A stretch of DNA of 5,448 nucleotides from an uncultured Lachnobacterium sp. GTDB lineage: Bacteria; Bacillota; Clostridia; Lachnospirales; Lachnospiraceae. Shown here one piece after another: positions 1 to 5,448 of the stretch. The DNA lies in the NCBI GenBank assembly GCA_945971355.1, contig CAMFPD010000154.1:1-5448 (forward strand). The letters are read 5' to 3'. Both the position numbers and the translations under genes were made by a program. The notes beneath the pieces are model-generated. The model was not told where the DNA came from. It saw only the letters and a list, made by a program, of their open reading frames with translations, and did no database searches. Position 1 is the stretch's first letter. Every line of letters begins with the position of its first letter.

Positions 1-17
1 ATGTGTATAAGAGACAG
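1..17 (+). other. Residual Tn5 mosaic-end (Nextera) adapter, not genomic
   Basis: The first 17 bases, ATGTGTATAAGAGACAG, equal the last 17 of the 19-base Tn5 mosaic end AGATGTGTATAAGAGACAG used in tagmentation libraries. The match is exact and ends cleanly where gene-like sequence begins at base 18. It is a library artefact left at the contig edge, not a biological transposon end: there is no transposase, no 9-bp target duplication and no second end in the window. It replaces the native sequence upstream of the first gene, so that gene's promoter and ribosome-binding site cannot be read. Confidence 0.96.
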
Positions 18-22
18 ATAAT

Positions 23-1129
23 ATGTTATTTCAAATTGACAGTCTGTGGCAGATACTTGGCTGGGTGCTCGTATTCGCCGGACTAATTATCATGAATGAA
101 ATCGGACGTCGTTCTAAGGCAGGCGGAATTCTTTTATTTGTTATTATTCCTGTTATCCTTACAATCTATTTCATTCTCGCTCATGTTGGACTCTTCGGAG
201 GAGCTGAAAACCCAACAGTAGCTTACATGGACGGATGGTTCCATTACTTTAAGCTCTATGCAGCAGACATCGGATGTGTGGGCTTTATGATGATTAAGTA
301 CAAATGGGGAATCGGAAAAGAAAAATGGTTCGCATGGTTCCCATGGTTCATCGTTGCTGCTAACATCCTTATCGCAGTTGTTTCTGATTTAGAGTCTGCA
401 TTTGCAGCTTACAGCATCACAGGAAACTTCTCAGGTGCTTGGTGGGCTTCAAACGAAGGTGTATTCATCTACGGTGGATGGTGGAACATCTTAAACGCAA
501 TCGCTGGTCTTATCAATATCTTCTGTATGACAGGTGTTGTTAACCTTTACACATCAAAGGATAAGAACAAGAGCGATATGCTTTGGCCAGATATGACAAT
601 CTGGTTCATCGTTGCATACGATATCTGGAACTTCGAGTATACATACCTCAACTTACCTACACATACATGGTACTGCGGTGTTGCTCTTCTTCTTGCTCCT
701 ACATTTGCAAACGCATTATGGAACAAGGGTGCATGGATTCAGAACCGTGCCAACACACTTGCACTGTGGTGTATGTTCGCTCAGGTAGTTCCTACATTCC
801 AGATTTCTAAGAAATTCTCTGTAATGCCATCTGTTTACGGTGGTGCCGCTGCAAATGGTGTAAAGGCTTGTGACCTCTATCAGGCTGCAATTGACCTCTT
901 CCAGTCTGGTGCTGGAAAAACTGCTCAGGCAGGAGAAGTTATTGCAACGTACGGAATCACAGCTAATCCAACAGCACAGGGTGTTGTTGCTTTCCTTGCA
1001 GTAGTTGCAAACGTTATTTGTATCGCTGTAATCATCAAGAGATCACTTGAGTTAGGAAAGAACCCATACTCTAATGATATCTGGAAAGGAACAAGAGATT
1101 ACGAAGAGGCTATGAAGAGAGCTGAATAA
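23..1129 (+). CDS. Tryptophan-rich polytopic membrane protein, DUF5692-like, function unknown
   Basis: This 368-residue integral membrane protein has about 8-9 predicted helices by eye: near residues 8-24, 35-53, 72-91, 103-121, 147-176, 189-203, 213-233, 243-260 and 320-338. The overall look resembles the DUF5692 family, which has no known function; this assignment is from memory and tentative. It contains 19 tryptophans (about 5%), with WW pairs at 140-141 and 153-154 and a W-x2-W-x2-W run at 102-108. A hydrophilic stretch at about 262-319 separates the last helix, and the C-terminal tail is charged. No catalytic or metal-binding motif was recognised. Codon use strongly favours AAC, ATC, TTC and TAC, unlike the trk genes downstream, which suggests high expression. 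The start is supported only by the five native bases ATAAT before ATG, the same spacer seen between AGGAGG and the trkH start. Adapter sequence hides anything further upstream, so a longer N-terminus is possible. The gene ends with TAA, 30 nt before a strong terminator. Confidence 0.85.
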   Translation: MLFQIDSLWQILGWVLVFAGLIIMNEIGRRSKAGGILLFVIIPVILTIYFILAHVGLFGGAENPTVAYMDGWFHYFKLYAADIGCVGFMMIKYKWGIGKEKWFAWFPWFIVAANILIAVVSDLESAFAAYSITGNFSGAWWASNEGVFIYGGWWNILNAIAGLINIFCMTGVVNLYTSKDKNKSDMLWPDMTIWFIVAYDIWNFEYTYLNLPTHTWYCGVALLLAPTFANALWNKGAWIQNRANTLALWCMFAQVVPTFQISKKFSVMPSVYGGAAANGVKACDLYQAAIDLFQSGAGKTAQAGEVIATYGITANPTAQGVVAFLAVVANVICIAVIIKRSLELGKNPYSNDIWKGTRDYEEAMKRAE

Positions 1130-1159
1130 TCTCTACTTTGTACGAGTAAAATAATGATG

Positions 1160-1193
1160 AAGACTTCAGGCATACTTGTCTGAAGTCTTTTTT
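1160..1193 (+). terminator. Rho-independent terminator of the first gene
   Basis: The arm at 1160-1172 (AAGACTTCAGGCA) pairs with 1177-1189 (TGTCTGAAGTCTT) in a 13-bp stem with one G-U wobble and a TACT loop. The last two Ts of the stem begin a six-T run (1188-1193), and more T-rich sequence follows. It lies 30 nt after the stop codon of the preceding gene and upstream of the next promoter, so it separates the two transcription units. The minus-strand exit has no comparable T-run, so it is probably one-directional. Confidence 0.94.
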
Positions 1194-1243
1194 ATTTTAT
1201 TGCCGTAAAACTCGCTATTCTTGATGCGTATTTATACTTATTA

Positions 1244-1252
1244 TGCTATAAT
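1244..1252 (+). promoter_or_regulatory. Extended -10 promoter of the trkA-trkH operon
   Basis: TGCTATAAT fits the extended -10 pattern TGnTATAAT, with a perfect TATAAT at 1247-1252. A TTGATG at 1221-1226 resembles a -35 box, but the 20-bp spacer is too long to be ideal; the TG extension can compensate. The start of transcription would fall near 1259-1260, giving a leader of about 40 nt before the trkA ATG. The site lies just after the upstream terminator, where a housekeeping sigma-factor promoter is expected. The short leader leaves no room for a c-di-AMP riboswitch. Confidence 0.72.
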
Positions 1253-1288
1253 GAATTCAGGATTATGCCCATATATTGGCAATAAATC

Positions 1289-1293
1289 GGAGG
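1289..1293 (+). promoter_or_regulatory. Ribosome-binding site that fixes the trkA start
   Basis: GGAGG lies 5 nt before the ATG at 1299. It selects that ATG over earlier in-frame TTG/ATG codons at 1221 and 1224, which lie upstream of or inside the promoter and would add 26 residues unrelated to TrkA. Confidence 0.9.
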
Positions 1294-1298
1294 ATATT

Positions 1299-2687
1299 AT
1301 GTTTACTAAGAAACACTCATCGCATCCCGGATTAAAAATAATAATTGTAGGATGTGGAAAAGTCGGAAGAAATCTGGTAGAACAGCTTAGCAAAGAAGGT
1401 CACGACATAACTGTGATTGACAAAAAAGCTGCTATGGTGACACAGATGTGCAATATGCATGATGTGTTAGGAATTGAAGGTAATGGTGCAAGCCATAAAA
1501 CTCTTCGTGAAGCCGGAATCGAAAGCGCCGACTTACTAATTGCAGTCACAAATTCAGACGAGTTAAATCTGCTTTGCTGTACAATCGCCTCACAGTCTGG
1601 TAACTGCGCTACTATCGCCAGAGTACGAACTCCAGAATACAGCGAAGAAATAAATTATCTGCGAGAAAAATTAGGCCTTACCATGATTATAAATCCTGAG
1701 CTGGAATCCGCCAGAGAAATGGCAAAAATCCTTTATATGCCATCATCTCTTGAGGTTACACTGTTTGCACATGGACAGGCAGAGCTGATCAAATTCCAGA
1801 TTCCAGAGGGAAATATGCTAGACAATCTCACAATCACTGAGCTGGGCAAGAAGCTGTCAAGCAATGTCCTTATTGGTGCCGTGGAAAGAGGTGATGAAGT
1901 ATTCATCCCATCTGGTAACTTCATTTTGAAAAGCGGAGATAAAATGTCCTTTGTTGCTTCAAGAAAAGCGGCAAGAACTTTCTTCTCCAGTCTGGGACTA
2001 AAAACAAAGCATGTTACGGATACCATGATTATTGGTGGTGGACGAGCTGCGTATTACCTTGCAAATCAGCTTCTTCATGCCGGAATCGATGTTAAAATTA
2101 TCGAAAATAGTCGCGAGAGATGTGAAGAATTAAGCATCTTGTTACCAAAGGCCGTTATTATACACGGAGATGGTACAGACAAAGAGCTTCTCAAAGAAGA
2201 GGGAATTGAGGAGGCAGACTCTTTTGTCCCTCTGACAGGAATTGATGAAGAGAATATTATGCTAACACTCTATGCCAAGGCAGTTAGCAATGCCAAGGCA
2301 ATCACCAAAATCAATCGAATTAACTTCAACGAAGTAATTCATTCCCTTGACTTAGGTAGTGTAGTTTATCCAAAACACATTACTGCTGAGGCTATAATAG
2401 CATATGTCAGAGCCAAGAACGCTTCTCGCGGAAGCAACATAGAAACCCTATATCATATGTACGATAACAGAGTTGAAGCTATTGAATTTGACATCAAAGA
2501 AGACTCTGCTGTCACAAATGTTCCATTCAAGGATATCAAGCTTAAGGACGAGCTTCTTATTGCATTTATCTCACGTAATGGACGCATTATCATCCCTGGC
2601 GGACAGGATTTTATACAAAAGGGTGATACTGTAATGATTATAACAAAGCATACCGGATTTACAGATATTCTGGATATTTTAGCATAG
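1299..2687 (+). CDS. trkA: TrkA, regulatory subunit of the Trk potassium uptake system
   Basis: TrkA is the cytoplasmic peripheral subunit that binds NAD(H)/ATP-type nucleotides and gates the TrkH pore. This 462-residue protein has the full tandem layout of the family: Rossmann-fold RCK_N at about 12-130, TrkA_C at about 147-228, a second RCK_N at about 242-360 and a second TrkA_C at about 380-462. The first Rossmann motif is GCGKVG at 18-23 with the acidic ribose-binding residue D41, and TNSDE at 84-88 fits the following binding loop. The second reads GGGRAA at 246-251 with E269 in the acidic position; alanine replaces the final glycine, which may weaken or alter dinucleotide binding there. 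Compared with E. coli TrkA it has an extra N-terminal stretch of about 11 residues (MFTKKHSSHPG). The length is normal and I see no frameshift. trkH follows after 12 nt, so the two are translated from one message. The start at 1299 is chosen for its GGAGG site and position downstream of the promoter. The family assignment is firm; the exact ligand is inferred from homologues. Confidence 0.96.
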   Translation: MFTKKHSSHPGLKIIIVGCGKVGRNLVEQLSKEGHDITVIDKKAAMVTQMCNMHDVLGIEGNGASHKTLREAGIESADLLIAVTNSDELNLLCCTIASQSGNCATIARVRTPEYSEEINYLREKLGLTMIINPELESAREMAKILYMPSSLEVTLFAHGQAELIKFQIPEGNMLDNLTITELGKKLSSNVLIGAVERGDEVFIPSGNFILKSGDKMSFVASRKAARTFFSSLGLKTKHVTDTMIIGGGRAAYYLANQLLHAGIDVKIIENSRERCEELSILLPKAVIIHGDGTDKELLKEEGIEEADSFVPLTGIDEENIMLTLYAKAVSNAKAITKINRINFNEVIHSLDLGSVVYPKHITAEAIIAYVRAKNASRGSNIETLYHMYDNRVEAIEFDIKEDSAVTNVPFKDIKLKDELLIAFISRNGRIIIPGGQDFIQKGDTVMIITKHTGFTDILDILA

Positions 2688-2688
2688 C

Positions 2689-2694
2689 AGGAGG
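2689..2694 (+). promoter_or_regulatory. Ribosome-binding site of trkH
   Basis: AGGAGG is followed by the spacer ATAAT and the trkH ATG at 2700. It sits immediately after the trkA stop (TAG, 2685-2687). The same ATAAT spacer precedes the ATG at 23, which helps support the start of the first gene. Confidence 0.93.
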
Positions 2695-2699
2695 ATAAT

Positions 2700-4169
2700 A
2701 TGAACACTTCAATGGTCAGATACATTCTGGGACATGTTTTGAAGCTCGAAGCACTGCTTCTTATCTTTCCTTGTATTGTTGCCGGAATATATAGAGAAAA
2801 GGGTGGCATATACTTTTTATGTACTGCTCTTTTATGTTGTTTGATTGGTTTTGTTTTATCAGGTAAAAAACCTAAACAAACCACAATTTATTTAAAAGAA
2901 GGATGCCTGATCACCGCACTTAGCTGGATAGTTCTCTCACTATTTGGAGCTCTTCCATTTGTGTTTTCTGGTGAAATTCCATCATTCACAGATGCACTTT
3001 TTGAAGTTATCTCTGGTTTTACCACAACAGGAGCCAGCATTTTAAGTAATGTAGAAGGATTATCATACTGTATGCTGTTTTGGCGCAGCTTTACTCACTG
3101 GATAGGCGGAATGGGAGTTCTCGTTTTTCTCCTTGCAGTTATTCCCATGAGTGGTGGCAGTCACATTAACCTTATGAGAGCAGAAAGCCCTGGTCCGTCT
3201 GTCGGCAAGCTTGTTCCAAAGCTCAGACACACCGCCAGAATCCTATATATCATATATTTTGGCATGACAGTAGTGGAGACAATCCTGCTTTTGTTCGGTG
3301 GTATTCCTTTTTTCGATGCCATAACTACAGCCTTTGGTACAGCTGGAACCGGTGGATTCGGCATAAAAAATGACAGTATAACAAGCTACAGTCCATATAT
3401 TCAATGGGTTGTTACTATTTTTATGCTTTTATTCGGTATCAACTTTAATGCTTACTATTTGCTTTTCTTTGGAAGCATAAGACAGGCTTTAAAAGTGGAG
3501 GAAGTAAAGTATTACTTTATAATTGTATTTACATCAGTAGCTATTATTTTTGCAAATATTCTCAAAACCTGCGCTGGAACATTTGATGCCATTACCAAGG
3601 CATCCTTCCAGGTTGCATCCATAATCACTACAACCGGTTTTTCCACTGCAGATTTTGATACCTGGCCTGAACTGTCAAAGACCATACTTGTGATGTTAAT
3701 GTTCTGTGGTGCCTGCGCCGGCAGTACAGGCGGTGGTATCAAGGTATCACGTTTTGTAATTGTTATAAAAAATCTTGGAAAAGAGCTGCATTCGTATATT
3801 CATCCAAAGAGTATCCGTAAGGTAAAATTCGAGGGAAAGCCTGTTGATCACGATGTAGTACGTTCCATCAACGTATACTTCACCACTTTCCTTACTATTT
3901 TTGTAATTTCCGTTCTTTTAGTTTCACTGGAAGGATATGATTTTGCCACCAATTTTACCTCAGTACTTGCAACCATGAACAATATTGGTCCTGGTCTATC
4001 ACTTGTTGGACCAACTCAGAATTTTGCTTTCTTCAGCCCACTTACAAAGTATGTCCTGATGTTTGATATGCTTGCGGGACGACTAGAGCTGTTTCCAATG
4101 TTAATATTGTTCCACCCTTCTATCTGGAAGGAATTCTTCCATATAGCAGATAAACATATTAGGGGATAA
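2700..4169 (+). CDS. trkH: TrkH, potassium-translocating membrane subunit
   Basis: TrkH is the integral membrane pore of the Trk K+ uptake system and works with TrkA on the cytoplasmic face. At 489 residues it is full length for the family. All four pore-loop repeats are visible: TTTGAS at 108-113, GTAGTGGFG at 213-221, TTTGFS at 310-315 and NNIGPG at 427-432. Each keeps a glycine at the filter position, which in this superfamily goes with K+ selectivity. Other family landmarks are WRSFTHWIGGMG at 128-139, AESPGP at 161-166, the glycine-rich GSTGGGIK at 341-348 that forms the intramembrane gate loop with conserved K348, and AGRLELFP at 459-466 with conserved R461. The start has AGGAGG at a 5-nt spacing. 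It is transcribed with trkA and ends 33 nt before the next gene with no terminator. I see no truncation or missing key residue. TrkH and KtrB are close relatives; length and the partner with two RCK domains favour TrkH. Confidence 0.97.
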   Translation: MNTSMVRYILGHVLKLEALLLIFPCIVAGIYREKGGIYFLCTALLCCLIGFVLSGKKPKQTTIYLKEGCLITALSWIVLSLFGALPFVFSGEIPSFTDALFEVISGFTTTGASILSNVEGLSYCMLFWRSFTHWIGGMGVLVFLLAVIPMSGGSHINLMRAESPGPSVGKLVPKLRHTARILYIIYFGMTVVETILLLFGGIPFFDAITTAFGTAGTGGFGIKNDSITSYSPYIQWVVTIFMLLFGINFNAYYLLFFGSIRQALKVEEVKYYFIIVFTSVAIIFANILKTCAGTFDAITKASFQVASIITTTGFSTADFDTWPELSKTILVMLMFCGACAGSTGGGIKVSRFVIVIKNLGKELHSYIHPKSIRKVKFEGKPVDHDVVRSINVYFTTFLTIFVISVLLVSLEGYDFATNFTSVLATMNNIGPGLSLVGPTQNFAFFSPLTKYVLMFDMLAGRLELFPMLILFHPSIWKEFFHIADKHIRG

Positions 4170-4188
4170 CATATAATCAATAATTTAC

Positions 4189-4194
4189 AGGAGG
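4189..4194 (+). promoter_or_regulatory. Ribosome-binding site of the zinc-ribbon gene
   Basis: AGGAGG lies 8 nt before the ATG at 4203. It fixes the start of the last, incomplete gene, whose fourth residue already belongs to the first zinc-binding CxxC pair. Confidence 0.92.
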
Positions 4195-4202
4195 ATTTGA
4201 AA

Positions 4203-5448
4203 ATGTTAGCGTGTCAAAATTGTGGTGCAAATGTCAAGTTTGATATTGCATCTCAGCAGATGCGCTGTGAATACTGTGACAGCTATTTCGATCCATACAG
4301 CTACGATAAAAAAGAAACCGATGGCATCGAAGTTAAAGACTTTGATGCCACGATTTTTATCTGTCCACAATGTGGTGGCGAAATACTGAGTACCGATAAC
4401 ACTGCAGCTGGTTTTTGCAGCTTCTGCGGTGCTTCCACAGTTCTTTACAGCCGTATCCAGAAAGAGAAAAGACCAAATTACATCATCCCATTTAAAAAGA
4501 CAAAGGATGACTGTAAGCAGGCTTACTCTGACCTTATGAAAAAGGCTATTTTTGCCCCAAATGATTTAAAGGATCCAAAATTCATTGATGGCTTCAGAGG
4601 TATTTACATGCCATACTGGACCTACTATATCTCTCAAAAAGGACCTTTTAGTCTTCGCGGCAAAAAGGAGCATCGTTCAGGAGATTACATTGTTTCAGAC
4701 CATTTTGAGCTCTCAGGTAATCTGGATGCCTACTACAAAGGACTCTCCTACGACGCATCCTCATCCTTTGCCGACAATATCAGCGAAGCTTTAGCACCTT
4801 ACGATGTAAAAGGAATGAAGGCTTTTACACCTGGCTATCTGAGTGGTTTCTATGCAGACACCGCAGATGTAGCACCTGAGGTATACATGCCTGAAGCTGA
4901 GCGTATCGCCAACAATGAAACCAAAAACAGTATTTCAGGAGTACAGCAATTTGCTTCATTTTTGCCTGAAACTGGTATTAACGGCGAGGCTCATGGCTAT
5001 ACAACCAAATTTGAAGCGGTAGACTATTCTATGTTTCCTGTATGGTTCATGTCCTACAGAAACGGCGATCGTGTTGCATATGCAACAGTGAATGGTCAGT
5101 CCGGTAAAGTAGTTGCAGACCTTCCTGTAGACAAGAAAAAGTATATATTAGGTTCTTTCCTTCTGGCTCTGCCAATATTTATTTTACTGTGTCTGCTTTT
5201 TACTCCTACGCCAGCAACTGCACTGATTGTCACAGGAATAATTTCAATAATAACAACAATTATTTTCTTTGTTCAGTACAGCAGTATCAAAGAAAAAAAG
5301 CCGACTATGACAGGCGCGATACTATCTATTATTACTATAGTTCTTTCTCTTGGTATATTACTGTTCAAACCAGTTTTCGATGCCTGGTATTATGGAGCGT
5401 GCGTAATTATGACTATATCGGATTTTATAACCCTCACAGAAATTATTA
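4203..5448 (+). CDS. Double-zinc-ribbon membrane protein (TFIIB-type zinc-ribbon family), 3' end missing
   Basis: The reading frame stays open to the end of the window (415 codons plus one base), so the C-terminus is missing. The N-terminus carries four CxxC pairs: C4/C7 with C22/C25, and C54/C57 with C72/C75. These form two adjacent four-cysteine zinc ribbons. Conserved-looking blocks follow: YIIPFKK at 93-99, a soluble middle domain to about 275, and FPVWF at 278-282 leading to NGQSGK and LPVDKKK at 297-313. Hydrophobic helices lie near 314-333, 338-357 and 369-388, with a probable fourth from about 393. The layout suggests a cytosolic zinc-ribbon head anchored to the membrane by a C-terminal helix cluster. 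Similar Firmicutes proteins are labelled TFIIB-type zinc-ribbon proteins, or wrongly PriA helicase because of the cysteine pattern; no helicase motif is present here. The biochemical function is unknown. It follows trkH by 33 nt with a strong ribosome-binding site and no terminator, so co-transcription is likely, but a role in K+ transport is only a guess. Confidence 0.9.
   Translation, partial: MLACQNCGANVKFDIASQQMRCEYCDSYFDPYSYDKKETDGIEVKDFDATIFICPQCGGEILSTDNTAAGFCSFCGASTVLYSRIQKEKRPNYIIPFKKTKDDCKQAYSDLMKKAIFAPNDLKDPKFIDGFRGIYMPYWTYYISQKGPFSLRGKKEHRSGDYIVSDHFELSGNLDAYYKGLSYDASSSFADNISEALAPYDVKGMKAFTPGYLSGFYADTADVAPEVYMPEAERIANNETKNSISGVQQFASFLPETGINGEAHGYTTKFEAVDYSMFPVWFMSYRNGDRVAYATVNGQSGKVVADLPVDKKKYILGSFLLALPIFILLCLLFTPTPATALIVTGIISIITTIIFFVQYSSIKEKKPTMTGAILSIITIVLSLGILLFKPVFDAWYYGACVIMTISDFITLTEII

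Noticed and set aside
1..17. A genuine Tn5/IS50-type transposon end
   Set aside because: It is exactly the engineered mosaic-end sequence placed at the edge of the sequence, with no transposase or second end. A library adapter explains it fully.
583..810. Plus-strand open frame of 75 codons inside the first gene
   Set aside because: It lies wholly within the membrane protein gene in another frame, and its cysteine- and tyrosine-rich product reflects the biased codons of that gene.
1266..1281. Short inverted repeat TGCC-n8-GGCA in the trkA leader, possible operator
   Set aside because: The stem is only 4 bp with a mismatch beyond it. This is easily chance and too weak to call as a regulatory site.
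1130..1298. A c-di-AMP (ydaO-type) riboswitch upstream of the K+ uptake genes
   Set aside because: The gap is 169 nt, and its terminator belongs to the preceding gene. The promoter at 1244-1252 leaves only about 40 nt of leader, too short for that riboswitch, and I see no conserved core.
2453..2884. Minus-strand open frame of 143 codons across the trkA-trkH junction
   Set aside because: It is antisense to two well-supported genes, has no ribosome-binding site evident and its product resembles no family. It is a shadow frame.
4585..4794. Plus-strand open frame of 69 codons inside the zinc-ribbon gene
   Set aside because: It overlaps the clearly coding zinc-ribbon frame throughout, and its product has no recognisable feature.
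4203..5448. Replication restart helicase PriA
   Set aside because: The CxxC pairs superficially recall the PriA zinc-binding region, but there are no Walker or other helicase motifs and the C-terminal part is membrane helices.

Overview
The window looks like a small piece of a low-to-moderate GC Firmicutes genome, most likely a Clostridia/Lachnospiraceae relative. This rests on strong AGGAGG ribosome-binding sites, AT-leaning codon use, a classical hairpin-plus-T-run terminator, a Gram-positive-style TrkA/TrkH pair, and a double-zinc-ribbon membrane protein of a kind familiar from Lachnospiraceae. No taxon can be proven from the sequence alone. The first 17 bases are not genomic: they match the Tn5 mosaic end used in Nextera libraries. 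Position 1 is therefore a contig edge with untrimmed adapter.

Layout, all genes on the plus strand. (1) 23-1129 is a tryptophan-rich polytopic membrane protein of about 8-9 helices and unknown function, probably of the DUF5692 type. Its upstream control region is lost to the contig edge. (2) 1160-1193 is a strong intrinsic terminator closing that unit. (3) 1244-1252 is an extended -10 promoter opening a new unit. (4) 1299-2687 is trkA, a two-RCK-domain gating protein of a potassium uptake system. (5) 2700-4169 is trkH, its membrane pore subunit, with all four selectivity-filter loops visible. (6) From 4203 to the end of the window runs an incomplete gene for a protein with two N-terminal zinc ribbons, a soluble middle and at least three to four C-terminal membrane helices.

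trkA and trkH are 12 nt apart and form an obvious operon: TrkA senses nucleotide state and gates TrkH for K+ import. The zinc-ribbon gene follows trkH after 33 nt with its own good ribosome-binding site and no terminator between them. It is probably co-transcribed, but nothing in the sequence proves a role in potassium transport.

This is mostly an ordinary chromosomal region. I see no mobile element, CRISPR array, RNA gene or phage signature, and no convincing new system. The points most worth a second look are the adapter residue, the highly biased codon use and tryptophan content of the first gene, and the linkage of the uncharacterised zinc-ribbon membrane protein to trkAH.
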